A stretch of 57,088 nucleotides of DNA from Actinomycetes bacterium (lineage in GTDB: Bacteria; Actinomycetota; Coriobacteriia; Coriobacteriales; JAEZZM01), in the NCBI GenBank assembly GCA_023418575.1, contig JAEZZM010000033.1:1-57088 (forward strand), given 5' to 3'. Made by a program: the position numbers and the translations under genes. Positions 1 to 9,202 of this stretch are shown one piece after another. Under the pieces are notes generated by a model that was given only the letters and a program-made list of their open reading frames with translations, searched no databases and had not been told where the DNA came from. Each line of letters starts with the position of its first letter. Positions within the stretch are counted from its first letter, which is position 1.

Positions 1-47
1 TCTGTGTGATGCCCAGATGAGCTGCTTAAGAGCGTCTTATCTTAGAT

Positions 48-72
48 ATTTTTATCCACAATGGATAAAAAT
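48..72. promoter_or_regulatory. 11-bp perfect inverted repeat upstream of the permease operon
   Basis: ATTTTTATCCA (48-58) pairs perfectly with TGGATAAAAAT (62-72) across a 3-nt loop. A second, outer pair (AGAGCGT 29-35 with ACGCTCT 94-100) encloses it. The structure ends in A/T runs on both sides, so it may be the terminator of an upstream gene outside the window or an operator for the operon that starts at 267. The sequence alone does not decide. Confidence 0.4.
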
Positions 73-266
73 AACACTATTATCTTCTTAAAAACGCTCT
101 ATTAAGATAAATATTTCTGTTTTACCCTTGTATGTATACGCGAGCCTTGTGAATACATATCACTATATAAAGATGTGTATTAAGACTTACAAGTCCTATA
201 AGACTCACAAGTCTTGTAAGATTTACAAAGCTCTGTAAACCCCTTAAGCCCCTTAAGTGAGGCAGT

Positions 267-1784
267 ATGATGGCAGTAAGTGAAATAGTGTTATGGTTGA
301 TAGCGCTGTGTCCTATCGCTGCCTTATTCATCTCATTAACCATCTTAAAACAAAGCGTTATACGTTCATCTTTTATTGCTTTAAGCATCTGCTTGTTCGT
401 TTTAATTGGATTGCAAAAAGCCAGCTTTGATCTTGGGATTGAAACGCTTGGTGCTGCTGCTCGGACCGCTGCTAATATGCTTTATGCCATCTGGCCAGCT
501 ATGATTTTATATGAGTGCATGAAGCTAAGCGGCGCTTTTGATAAGATGGTCAGCCTTTTTGTACGACTCACTAAAGATAAGTTAATACAAATACTTCTCA
601 TTTCGTGGCTGTTTTCCTCATTTTTGCAAGCCATTAGTGGTTTTGGTGTTCCTGTGGCTGTGTGTGCTCCCTTTCTTTTGGCTTTAGGAGTTAAGCCCCT
701 GTATGCAATAATGCTTACTCTTATTGGTCACTCATGGGCAAATACCTATGGAACTCTGGGTATGGCCTGGTTAAGCTTGGTAGAACTGGGCCCTGTAAAC
801 GAGTATATGAGCACCGCCCTGCTTACGGGGATCTTTTTATTCTTCATTAATCTTTCTGGTGCCCTCTTATCGCTATATCTTATCGGCAGGACCAAGGCGA
901 TTAAACATGGCTTTGCTTTTGTAGTGCTTATGAGTAGCATCATGGGTATTGGTCAGTTGTGCACCAGTTTGCTGAGCGCCCAGACGGCGGCCTTTATTCC
1001 TTGTGTTATAGCTCTTGTAGTAAGTCTTTTGTTATTTAGATTCAATATTTATACCAAGGCTTGGGGTGAAGATGGTGACTTGCTTGTCTTAGATGAGCAA
1101 AAAGAGCAGCAAACAGATGCACCTATCTCGCTTACGTGCCTCTATCCCTTTGTACTTATGAGCCTTGCCTGCGTTTTGGTTTTCTTGGTTCCAGCTATAC
1201 GAGAGCCCATTGAACATATACAGATAGCAGGTATTCCGCTAATAGTCCATGCTGGTTTTGTTTTGAGCCTTGCATGTTTGCCCGCCTTTATCGGATTGAA
1301 AAAAGCAGAAATGAGGGCTCTTCCTCAAAAGATACTTAAGCGCTTGCTGCCCATTTCTTGCGGAATCTTTTTGCTTGTGTGTCTTGCTCGCCTCTTGGAG
1401 CTGAGTGGACTTATCACTATTTTGGCTGAAGGATCGGTTGCTTTTGCAGGAAAGGCATATATTCCTTTTGCCTCACTTTTGGGCACCTTTGGAGCCTTTA
1501 TTAGCTCATCTAATATGTCATCAAATATTTTGTTTGCTCATTTTCAAGAAGTATCTGCTTTGAGCTTGGGCATTAGTCCAGCCTTATTACTTGCGGCTCA
1601 GACCGCAGGAGGGGCAGCTGGCTCAATCTTGGGTCCTTCAACTATTTTATTGGGCATCTCAACAGTGGGTTTAAAAGGTAAAGAGGGCATAGTTCTTTCC
1701 AAACTGGTAAAGGTAGCGCTGCTGCAAAGTTTATGCATTGGAATTGCTTGCCTGCTTATTTATTTAAGTGGGGTGCTTTCATGA
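267..1784 (+). CDS. LctP-family (L-lactate permease-like) carboxylate transporter
   Basis: A 505-residue, highly hydrophobic protein with about 13 membrane segments. Its layout resembles the lactate permease family, with a central SGFGVPVA segment and a C-terminal GPSTILLGIS segment. It would import a small monocarboxylate by proton symport at the cytoplasmic membrane. Two adjacent ATGs (267 and 270) follow a weak GTGAGG ribosome site; 267 is kept. Its stop overlaps the next gene's start (ATGA at 1781-1784), so it is the first gene of the DUF2877-DUF1116-FdrA operon. The substrate is therefore more likely a ureide-type acid (oxalurate, oxamate, glyoxylate) than plain lactate. That substrate inference comes from context only. 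Confidence 0.75.
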   Translation: MMAVSEIVLWLIALCPIAALFISLTILKQSVIRSSFIALSICLFVLIGLQKASFDLGIETLGAAARTAANMLYAIWPAMILYECMKLSGAFDKMVSLFVRLTKDKLIQILLISWLFSSFLQAISGFGVPVAVCAPFLLALGVKPLYAIMLTLIGHSWANTYGTLGMAWLSLVELGPVNEYMSTALLTGIFLFFINLSGALLSLYLIGRTKAIKHGFAFVVLMSSIMGIGQLCTSLLSAQTAAFIPCVIALVVSLLLFRFNIYTKAWGEDGDLLVLDEQKEQQTDAPISLTCLYPFVLMSLACVLVFLVPAIREPIEHIQIAGIPLIVHAGFVLSLACLPAFIGLKKAEMRALPQKILKRLLPISCGIFLLVCLARLLELSGLITILAEGSVAFAGKAYIPFASLLGTFGAFISSSNMSSNILFAHFQEVSALSLGISPALLLAAQTAGGAAGSILGPSTILLGISTVGLKGKEGIVLSKLVKVALLQSLCIGIACLLIYLSGVLS

Positions 1785-2719
1785 GAGTATGCATAGCTCC
1801 AGAACATAGCCTTATCAAAGCAGAGCTCAGCCTAAAACTCATTGAATCTGGTTTATATAAGCTTCATTCAAGTTTTGAAAAGGGATTTAATTTGTTTTGC
1901 ACAGCCTCAAAAGAAGAGCTTATGAGGCTGTATTGTCTTGATGAGGCTGAAGCCAGGCTTTACGCTCATTCTCTTATATGGGTTCATAGAAGATCAAAGC
2001 TTTCTAGTTATTTAGCTTTAGCTGCTCAATCTCTTATTTGGGACGATAAGGATGTATCTGCCAGGTATCTGGAAGAAGAGCTGGGCGATAAGACCATTCA
2101 ATTTGAACTGCCAGATAGTATGCAGATGAAAAGCTTTGTAGAGCCCCTTCCCAAACTTAAATTCTTTGATCTAAGTTTGCAGGAGCAAGAGCAGATTTGC
2201 ACATATCACAAGCTACTTAAAGATGAGGCTGATAAAAAAGAGCTCAGTACTCAGGCCTGCGCTCAACAGGAGGAGCGTCTTGAGCGAGCTTCAGTAATTA
2301 AAAAACTTATTCAAAGTGCTTACAACCAAGATGATAAGACAATTCAAAAACTACTTGAGCATTATCTAGGGTGGGGACAAGGCCTTACTCCAAGCTTTGA
2401 TGATGCCCTTTGTGGGGCACTTGCATTACTGTGTGCTGCACAGTCACCAGCCTTCTTGAGAATTTCCAAGTTCTTAAGACCTGAGCTGCTTTCCTCTTGT
2501 ACTACTACCATTTCAGCTTCGTATCTAAGTCTTGCATCTGCAGCTTGTTTTTCACGAGCTTTATCTCATGTTTTATCAGCGTATTCCGGAGCGCTGAATT
2601 ATAAGGCACTAGATGAGCTATGTTCTTTGGGGCACAGCTCAGGTAGGGACACCCTAGAAGGTGTTATCGTTGCAGCTGAAGAGCTGCTTTCTATAGGAGG
2701 TTATTGTGTCAACAGATAA
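1781..2719 (+). CDS. DUF2877 protein, AllH/YlbF-like putative carbamoyltransferase subunit
   Basis: A 312-residue soluble protein. The start is the ATG at 1781, which overlaps the permease stop. Residues near 210-220 carry GLTPSFDDALCG, the DUF2877 signature usually written GLTPSGDD, here with Phe replacing Gly. In E. coli the homologue YlbF is encoded beside FdrA and YlbE. The three have been assigned as AllH, AllF and AllG of an oxamate carbamoyltransferase, which splits oxalurate to oxamate and carbamoyl phosphate. The gene ends inside the following transporter gene (14-nt overlap), so translation is probably coupled. The family call rests on the motif and context. The actual substrate is not shown. 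Confidence 0.7.
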   Translation: MRVCIAPEHSLIKAELSLKLIESGLYKLHSSFEKGFNLFCTASKEELMRLYCLDEAEARLYAHSLIWVHRRSKLSSYLALAAQSLIWDDKDVSARYLEEELGDKTIQFELPDSMQMKSFVEPLPKLKFFDLSLQEQEQICTYHKLLKDEADKKELSTQACAQQEERLERASVIKKLIQSAYNQDDKTIQKLLEHYLGWGQGLTPSFDDALCGALALLCAAQSPAFLRISKFLRPELLSSCTTTISASYLSLASAACFSRALSHVLSAYSGALNYKALDELCSLGHSSGRDTLEGVIVAAEELLSIGGYCVNR

Positions 2720-3959
2720 GCCAAAGTTGAGTTTGGCGCAGCGCTTTAAGCGCATGGGCCCTGCTGCTATTATTACCTCAGCTTTTATCGGACCAGGTAC
2801 CGTAGTTACAGCCTCGGTTTCTGGAGCAAGTTTTGGTTATAGTTTGCTGTGGGTGGTGCTCTTAGCAGGTATTGCTTTGATGATTCTTATGGAGATGAGC
2901 TCTAGAATTGGTATTGCGGGCAAGTCTAATATGATTGAGGCTGCTATTAGCGTTTTTCCAAACAGTAAAGCCTGGTCATATTTTGTTAAGATTCTCATTG
3001 GTTTAGCAACCCTAGCTATTTGTTTTGCTTTTGAAGCAGGAAATATTGCAGGTGCAAGCGCAGGTCTTGCTGATATTAGCGGTATGTCACCAAAGGTAGC
3101 AGCAATAATTACTGCCGCCATCGCAATTGTTACGGTATTTCTTAGCTCATACACTGCACTTTCTAGGTTAATGCAATTCTTTGTTTCTGCAATGGGAATC
3201 ATCTTTGTTCTTTGTGCCGTTGCAGTGCTGCCCAATCTGGGCCAACTTAGTCAGGGTTTATTTATTCCCAGCATGCCTGAAGGCTCAGTAATTAATGCAT
3301 TAGCCTTGGTTGGTACCACACTTATTGGTATTAACTTAGTTCTACACTCCATTACTTCTCAAGAAAAATGGGCTGCCGATAAGGACAGTAAGCAAGCAAT
3401 CTCTGACGCCCGTTTTGACATTATCTTTAATATTGCTGTGGGCATGATTATCTCTATGTCTATCATCATTGTTGCTGCAGCTGTTTTATTTGGTACTGGT
3501 GCAAACGTTAATAACGCTTTGGTATTTACCAAGTCCTTAGAACCTGTTCTGGGTAGCTGGGCTCGTATTGTTGGTGATATTGGATTATTTGCAGCCGGTC
3601 TTTCTTCTGCAATTGCTGTTCCCTTTACCATGAGAGCAATTTTGTCCAAGATCTTTAAGTGGGAAAAGGGTATTGCCTCTGTTCCTGCCAGAATCTTGGG
3701 TACTATCATCGTTCTATTGGGTCTGGCATTTGCATTCTTTAGTATTTCGCCCATTCAAATTATTATCTTTGCACAGGCAACCTCGGGCTTCCTCTTGCCT
3801 TTCATTGCGGTATTGTTGCTTGTTGCTGCTAATTCAAAGGCTATGGGTGAATTCAAAAATAAAGCATGGCAAAACATCGCTGGTATTTTAGCTACGACCC
3901 TGGCGTTTATTTTAGGTTTCTGGGGTTTATATAACGTAGTTATGCGTCTTCTTGGTTAG
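2706..3959 (+). CDS. Nramp-fold transporter lacking canonical metal-ligand motifs
   Basis: A 417-residue, roughly 11-TM protein of the Nramp family. The start is GTG 2706, six bases after a strong AGGAGG site at 2696-2701. Canonical Nramp metal importers carry DPGN in TM1 and MPHN in TM6. Here the matching positions read GPGT (residues 29-32) and IGIN (207-210), followed by the family-typical LVLHS. The Asp, Asn and Met that bind the metal ion are therefore absent, although the fold signature remains. Its place inside a carbamoyltransferase-like operon suggests an organic solute or a different cation. The family is fairly certain and the substrate unknown. Confidence 0.75.
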   Translation: MSTDKPKLSLAQRFKRMGPAAIITSAFIGPGTVVTASVSGASFGYSLLWVVLLAGIALMILMEMSSRIGIAGKSNMIEAAISVFPNSKAWSYFVKILIGLATLAICFAFEAGNIAGASAGLADISGMSPKVAAIITAAIAIVTVFLSSYTALSRLMQFFVSAMGIIFVLCAVAVLPNLGQLSQGLFIPSMPEGSVINALALVGTTLIGINLVLHSITSQEKWAADKDSKQAISDARFDIIFNIAVGMIISMSIIIVAAAVLFGTGANVNNALVFTKSLEPVLGSWARIVGDIGLFAAGLSSAIAVPFTMRAILSKIFKWEKGIASVPARILGTIIVLLGLAFAFFSISPIQIIIFAQATSGFLLPFIAVLLLVAANSKAMGEFKNKAWQNIAGILATTLAFILGFWGLYNVVMRLLG

Positions 3960-3978
3960 ATCATAAGGAGTTGAGATT

Positions 3979-5214
3979 ATGAGAAAAGCTAATGCCTTGG
4001 CATTAGAAAAAATACAGTCAAGTGCCCCGGTACTTGTAGATATTGCCCCTGCTCATGAAGTACTTGATGGGATGAAGAAAAATCTGTTCTTGCACGCAGG
4101 ACCACCCATTAGTTTTGAGCGCATGTGTGAGCCCATGAAAGGTGCGGTCATTTGTGCCGCCCTTCATGAGGGTCTTGCCTCTAGTCCTGAGGAAGCTATT
4201 GAGCTTGCTCAAAATGGAACAATTGAATTTGCTCCCTGTCATCACTATAAGGCAGTTGGTCCCATGACAGGTCTCACCACATATTCTATGCCTTTATGGG
4301 TGGTAGAAGATGCGCATACCAAGCAGCGTGCCTTTTGTAATGTATCAGAAGGACAGGGTGTTGGTTTGCGTTTTGGTGAGTATAGCCAAAAGACCTTAGA
4401 CAAGCTTGATTGGATAGAGCAGGTAGCTGCGCCCATTTTTAAGAAGGTGCTGGCCGATATGGGCGGGCTTGATTTGCTTCCGCTCATCTCTCAAGGTCTA
4501 GCTATGGGTGATGAGCTGCACATGCGCAATCTTGCCTGTACCTCTTTAATACTGAAAGCCTTTGCACCTGCATTAGCAAAGCATTCAGGGGAGCACTGCG
4601 AGGACATGATGAAGTTTATTGCCGTAGGCAATGACCAGTTCTTCTTGAATCTTGCTATGCCTGCTATGAAGCTTGCTGCAGATGCTGCAGATGGTATAGA
4701 GGGTTCTACGGTAGTTACTGCTATTGCACGTAATGGCGTTGAGGTAGGTATCAGAATTTCTGGTTTACCAGGTCAGTGGTTTACTGCTCCTGCCCCCATG
4801 GTACAAGGCTTGTATTTCCCCGGTAAATCAGAGGCTGATGCAAACCCTGATCTTGGTGATAGTGCCATTATGGAAGTAGCTGGTTTGGGTGGCTGTGCTA
4901 TGCTGGCAGCTCCTGCTATTGTTAAATTCATTGGCGCATCTGGTGTTGATGTGGCCTATGAAACAACTGAAGCCATGTATGAAATATGTCTTGCAGAGCA
5001 TAGACGCTATCAAATCCCCATTTTAGATTTTAAGGGCACACCCTGTGCTATTGATGCAACAAAGGTTGTTGAAACCGGTATTACACCGCTGCTCAATACC
5101 GCCATTGCATCTAATAAAGCAGGTGCTGGAATGGTTGGAGCCGGCATGTCTAAGATTCCTCTAAAACCATTTGAGGATGCTCTTATCGCACTGGCAGAAA
5201 AGATGGGTTTGTAA
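3979..5214 (+). CDS. DUF1116 protein, AllG/YlbE-like, copy 1
   Basis: A 411-residue DUF1116 family protein with an AAGGAG site at 3965-3970 before ATG 3979. Diagnostic segments shared with the second copy at 7080 are HAGPP near residue 40, VGPMTG near 95, a QFFLNLAM stretch near 220 and QGLYFPG with NPD-[LI]-GDSAI near 280. In E. coli the homologue YlbE/AllG partners FdrA/AllF in oxamate carbamoyltransferase. The gene is followed after 10 nt by fdrA. Together with copy 2 it brackets FdrA, so the two copies may form a hetero-oligomer or serve two substrates. No catalytic residue can be assigned from sequence alone. Confidence 0.8.
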   Translation: MRKANALALEKIQSSAPVLVDIAPAHEVLDGMKKNLFLHAGPPISFERMCEPMKGAVICAALHEGLASSPEEAIELAQNGTIEFAPCHHYKAVGPMTGLTTYSMPLWVVEDAHTKQRAFCNVSEGQGVGLRFGEYSQKTLDKLDWIEQVAAPIFKKVLADMGGLDLLPLISQGLAMGDELHMRNLACTSLILKAFAPALAKHSGEHCEDMMKFIAVGNDQFFLNLAMPAMKLAADAADGIEGSTVVTAIARNGVEVGIRISGLPGQWFTAPAPMVQGLYFPGKSEADANPDLGDSAIMEVAGLGGCAMLAAPAIVKFIGASGVDVAYETTEAMYEICLAEHRRYQIPILDFKGTPCAIDATKVVETGITPLLNTAIASNKAGAGMVGAGMSKIPLKPFEDALIALAEKMGL

Positions 5215-5224
5215 AGGAAGTTCA

Positions 5225-7099
5225 ATGTTAAAAAATCTTGTTAAAAAGAATGCATATTATGATTCTGCTACGCTCATGCTTATCAGCTCAAAACTTGCTG
5301 AGCTTGCAGGCGGATCTGAGAATATTGCTGTTATGATGGCTTCGCAAATGAACAAAGATATTATGCGTAAGTCAGGTCTTTTGGACCAAGAGGGACAGGA
5401 AGCTGCGCCTAATGATCTCATTTTTGCCATGAGAGCAGAAAGCGAAGAAAAAATTGCAGAGATTGAGGCAGCTGCCCTTGAAATGCTTGAGGCAAAGAGC
5501 AAGAAAAAGAGCAGTTCAGCACATAAAAATGAGGATGAGTTTGAGAGCAGCACTAAGGCCCTTGAGAATTTGGAGAATATTGATTTAGCAGTTGTATCAC
5601 TTCCTGGTCAATACGCTCATACAGAGGTGGCAAAGCTCTTAAAGCATGATGTTAATGTTCTGCTTTTCTCTGATAATGTTTCTCTTGAAAAAGAGCAAGA
5701 ACTTAAAGATCTTGCTCTTAAGCGTGGGCTTTTAATGATGGGTCCAGACTGTGGAACTGCAGTAATTAATGGTCTGGGTCTTGGTTTTGCAAACAGCTTA
5801 AATAGGGGACCCGTTGGTCTTGTTGCTGCTTCTGGAACAGGCCTTCAAGAGGTCATGTGCTTGCTCTCTAATGCAGGTGTGGGAGTTTCCCAAGCTCTTG
5901 GTACGGGTGGCCGTGATGTAAAAGAAGATATTGCTGGTCGCATGCTATTTCAAGGCTTAGATCTTTTGGAACAAGATGAGCAAACCCGCATAGTTGCTCT
6001 GGTAAGCAAGCCACCATCAAAAGCAGTTCTTGAGCAGCTTAAAAAACGCCTTGCAGAGTATAGTAAGCCAGTTGTTGCCTGTCTTTTGGGCGATAAGTCA
6101 CAGCTCTTAGCAGAGTATTGCTTACAAGTGGATACTCTGGCTGCTTGTGCTCGCGCAGCAGCTGAGCTTATGCAAAAGCTAGATCCATCATATAAGCTTT
6201 CAGCGCTAAGCAGCCAAAATCTTGAAGAGACTAAGCAGGCTATTGCGCAGGCAGCTACGCTCTTATCGGATACACAAACTTACATAAGAGCTTTGTACTG
6301 CGGTGGCACTCTTTCTTATGAAACTCAGCTGGTGATAGAGGATAATCTGGGCGCTGCCTGGTCAAATGCTCCTCTTAATTATGATCATAAGCTCACTGAT
6401 CCGCAGATCTCTTGTGAGCATACCGTTTTAGATTTGGGCGATGACGCGTTTACTGTTGGTAAACCTCATCCCATGATTGAACCAAGTTTACGTTCTGAGC
6501 GCCTTATTAAAGAAGCTTTAGATCCCACTTGTGCGGTAATTATGGCAGATATTGAGACAGGCTATGGTGCACATGAAAAGGCAGGAGAGATCTTAGCTGC
6601 TGACATTAGGTCTGCACGTGATGCCTGCAACAAAGCTGGACAAACTGCACCCTTGTTCTTTGTAAATATTTGCGGCTCTTATTCTGATTTCCAAAACTAT
6701 GATGAGCAGCGCAGGATCTTAGAAGAGGCGGGAGCTTTTGTTTTTGAAAATAATGAGCTTAGTGCTCTAGCAGCAGTCTCACTTATTAAGTCAAAACAGA
6801 ACTCTAAAAGCTTTGAGCTTATATCTGCCTATGAGCTTGATGAAGCACGTTTGAACAGCTATGCGCAAAGCAGCTTTAGCTCTAAGCCTGCACAAAAGAG
6901 CAGCCCTGCTCTTGAGCTCTTTAAGAAAGATGGTCAACTGACAGTTTTGAATCTTGGCCTTGAGCATTTTAATAATGAAATTAAGCGTCAGCCAGCGCGT
7001 GCAGTTCATGTAAATTGGAAGCCTATGGCAGGTGGAAATTTGCGTTTGATTGAAATTATTGAGAAGCTGCAGGATATGGATGAGCACGATGATTGCTAA
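5225..7099 (+). CDS. fdrA: FdrA/AllF-like acyl-CoA-synthetase-fold protein
   Basis: A 624-residue protein. ATG 5225 is preferred over an in-frame upstream ATG because AAAGGAAG (5213-5220) sits at the right distance. The N-terminal half has a nucleotide-binding-like region with GPDCGTAVINGLGLGFAN near residue 180 and ASGTGLQE near 205, typical of FdrA and the succinyl-CoA-synthetase fold. A lysine- and acid-rich stretch near residues 80-120 looks like a linker. FdrA (AllF) is the partner of DUF1116 and DUF2877 proteins in E. coli oxamate carbamoyltransferase. The last 20 nt overlap the second DUF1116 gene. The family call is solid; the reaction is inferred from the E. coli system. Confidence 0.82.
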   Translation: MLKNLVKKNAYYDSATLMLISSKLAELAGGSENIAVMMASQMNKDIMRKSGLLDQEGQEAAPNDLIFAMRAESEEKIAEIEAAALEMLEAKSKKKSSSAHKNEDEFESSTKALENLENIDLAVVSLPGQYAHTEVAKLLKHDVNVLLFSDNVSLEKEQELKDLALKRGLLMMGPDCGTAVINGLGLGFANSLNRGPVGLVAASGTGLQEVMCLLSNAGVGVSQALGTGGRDVKEDIAGRMLFQGLDLLEQDEQTRIVALVSKPPSKAVLEQLKKRLAEYSKPVVACLLGDKSQLLAEYCLQVDTLAACARAAAELMQKLDPSYKLSALSSQNLEETKQAIAQAATLLSDTQTYIRALYCGGTLSYETQLVIEDNLGAAWSNAPLNYDHKLTDPQISCEHTVLDLGDDAFTVGKPHPMIEPSLRSERLIKEALDPTCAVIMADIETGYGAHEKAGEILAADIRSARDACNKAGQTAPLFFVNICGSYSDFQNYDEQRRILEEAGAFVFENNELSALAAVSLIKSKQNSKSFELISAYELDEARLNSYAQSSFSSKPAQKSSPALELFKKDGQLTVLNLGLEHFNNEIKRQPARAVHVNWKPMAGGNLRLIEIIEKLQDMDEHDDC

Positions 7100-8384
7100 A
7101 GCTCGCATGCAGGCAAATCAGGAGGCTCTTGAGCGTATAGCGGCTGCCTCTCCTCAATTAGTTGGGGTGGCCTATGCTCATGAACTTCTAGATTTTCCTG
7201 ATAAAACAACTCCACAGATTCAGCATGCAGGCCCTCCTCTTGCTTGGGATGAGATGTGCGGACCTCTTAAGGGGGCTATCTTAGGCGTCTGTGTATATGA
7301 ATCTTGGGCAGCAAATTTACAAGAAGCGCAAGAGCTGGCGGAGTCGGGAAAGATTAGCTTTGTGCATAATCATGAGCGCAACTGCGTTGGTCCTATGACA
7401 GGCATGATTTCATATTCGATGCCCTTATTTATTGTTGAGAATACAAGCTTTGGCAACAGGGCTTATTCCAGTATTAATGAAGGTGTTGGTAAGGTCATGC
7501 GCTTTGGAGCAAATGATGAAGAAGTAATTGCACGCCTTCGTTGGTTGGAAAAAAGCTTTGCCCCCTTACTTGCTAAGGCTTTGGAGATTCATGGACCACT
7601 TGACCTTAAGGTTATTGCTTCTAAGGCTTTGGCAATGGGTGATGAGTTACATCAACGCAATATTGCTGCATCAGCCCTCTTTTATCGAGAAATGGCTTCA
7701 AGTTTTCAAGAGGCTGCTGCTTTATTTGTTGAAGAAGAAAAGATGAGTGCCCAAGAAGCTATGAAAGTTCTTAGCGAGATATCACAATTCTTCTTTACCA
7801 ATGAGCAGTTTTTCTTAAACTTGGCTATGGCAGCAGCTAAAGCTAGCATAGATCCCATTAAAGGTATAGAGTATTGCAGCCTTGTGAGCGCAATGAGCAG
7901 AAATGGTACAAAATTTGGCATTAAGGTTTCAGCCTTGGGAGATCAATGGTTTGAGGCGCCTGTAGAAATGCCCCAGGGACTTTATTTCCCAGGCTTTTCA
8001 GAAAAAGATGCAAATCCAGACATTGGTGACTCTGCAATAACAGAATGCGTTGGCTTTGGTGGTATGGCTATGGCTTCTGCGCCAGCGGTAACTCAATTTT
8101 TGGGTCTAGACGGTTCACAGGCAGCCTTTGATATTACTGAGCAGATGTTTGAAATATGCGCAGGTAAAAGCCAGGTATATAAGATGCCTAGCTTGAATTT
8201 TGAAGGAACTCCAAGCGGTATTGATATAGTTTCTGTGCTTGAAAAAGGCATTAGACCCTATATCAATTCTGGTATTGCCCATAAAAAACCAGGCCTAGGG
8301 CAAGTAGGAGCAGGTGTGGTATTTCCACCCATGTCCTGCTTTGAGCAAGCTTTACTTGCTTATGCCGATAAGTACGGGCTTTAG
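7080..8384 (+). CDS. DUF1116 protein, AllG/YlbE-like, copy 2
   Basis: A paralogue of the protein at 3979 with the same ordered motifs (HAGPP, VGPMTG, QFFLNLAM, QGLYFPG, NPDIGDSAI), 434 residues. The most plausible start is ATG 7080, inside the end of fdrA; ATG 7089 is an alternative and an upstream in-frame ATG at 7050 is less likely. It has about 20 extra residues around FVEEEKMSAQEA (near residue 225) that copy 1 lacks. The two copies are well diverged, so the duplication is old or they come from different lineages. It is the last gene of the operon and is followed by a hairpin at 8421-8454. Confidence 0.8.
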   Translation: MSTMIAKARMQANQEALERIAAASPQLVGVAYAHELLDFPDKTTPQIQHAGPPLAWDEMCGPLKGAILGVCVYESWAANLQEAQELAESGKISFVHNHERNCVGPMTGMISYSMPLFIVENTSFGNRAYSSINEGVGKVMRFGANDEEVIARLRWLEKSFAPLLAKALEIHGPLDLKVIASKALAMGDELHQRNIAASALFYREMASSFQEAAALFVEEEKMSAQEAMKVLSEISQFFFTNEQFFLNLAMAAAKASIDPIKGIEYCSLVSAMSRNGTKFGIKVSALGDQWFEAPVEMPQGLYFPGFSEKDANPDIGDSAITECVGFGGMAMASAPAVTQFLGLDGSQAAFDITEQMFEICAGKSQVYKMPSLNFEGTPSGIDIVSVLEKGIRPYINSGIAHKKPGLGQVGAGVVFPPMSCFEQALLAYADKYGL

Positions 8385-8420
8385 TTTATAGACGGATAGA
8401 TCCATAGACCTTCAAGCTAT

Positions 8421-8454
8421 CTAAGCGCTCAGTTTAAATCAGCTGGGCGCTTAG
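8421..8454 (+). terminator. Hairpin after the DUF1116-FdrA operon
   Basis: CTAAGCGCTCAG pairs over 12 bp (one G-U) with CTGGGCGCTTAG. The following T run is weak, so it may terminate poorly or stabilise the 3' end of the message. Confidence 0.55.
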
Positions 8455-8602
8455 TTCTATAATGTGATTTCAATCCTAAAATTAGTAATTAAAAAATACT
8501 AGTTTTTTCAAATTGCTATCTGTGATTTAGCCTCTTTTATATATAATAAAGCTATGGGTATGAGGGAAAATCAGAATTCGATATAGGCTAAAGGACTATA
8601 CC

Positions 8603-9202
8603 ATGGATAAGAAAGAAAAAAAGCAAAGAACGCCAGAACAAAAGAAAAAACGCATGGTTTTATTTGGAGCTTCAGGCCTCGTTGTGCTAGCTCTTGTTGT
8701 TGCCGGATGGATTTGGCATGAGCAGCCCAGTTTCTGTAATGCTGTATGTCATGCGCCTATGGATAGGTATGTTCATGATTATTACGATAAGAACAACACC
8801 AATCTTATTGCAGCCCATGGTAAGCAGGGAGACGGTATAACTTGTCTTGAGTGCCATATCCCCACCATTGCTCAGCAACTTACAGAAGTTAAGCACTGGG
8901 TAGGGGGAACCTTCAGTGATCCTCTGGCAAAAAGAAACATGGGAAATGATTTTTGTCTTAATGAGCATTGTCATAATGTAACAGTTGACGAGCTTAGAGA
9001 GCTAACTTCAAACTTAAGCTTTAACCCTCATGACTGGACTTATCATGGTGAGCAGGATTGTGCTAGCTGTCATCGTATGCATGATGTATCAGTAATGAGT
9101 TGTGCATCTTGCCATGGTGAAGCAAAAGAAGTTATGCCAGAAACTTGGATTACCCCAGCTGAAGCCCTTGATAAGGGTCTAGAGTTTTTCCCTAAGTCCT
9201 AA
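8603..9202 (+). CDS. Membrane-anchored multiheme c-type cytochrome (cytochrome c3/NapC-like)
   Basis: 199 residues with a basic N-terminus, one membrane anchor (about 19-37) and an outward-facing haem domain. Five candidate haem sites: C45-x3-C49-H50, C81-x2-C84-H85, C118-x4-C123-H124, C153-x2-C156-H157 and C167-x2-C170-H171. Two of the five have non-standard spacing (CX3CH and CX4CH). It would carry electrons from the quinone pool to a periplasm-side or extracellular reductase. No flavoprotein or reductase partner is adjacent; the next gene is a rubredoxin-like protein. The site AAAGGA at 8590-8595 supports ATG 8603. The CcdA-TlpA protein at the window end could support its maturation. Confidence 0.85.
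   Translation: MDKKEKKQRTPEQKKKRMVLFGASGLVVLALVVAGWIWHEQPSFCNAVCHAPMDRYVHDYYDKNNTNLIAAHGKQGDGITCLECHIPTIAQQLTEVKHWVGGTFSDPLAKRNMGNDFCLNEHCHNVTVDELRELTSNLSFNPHDWTYHGEQDCASCHRMHDVSVMSCASCHGEAKEVMPETWITPAEALDKGLEFFPKS

Noticed and set aside
2837..3235. 132-codon frame antisense to the Nramp-like gene
   Set aside because: Mirror of membrane-helix codons, without start signals.
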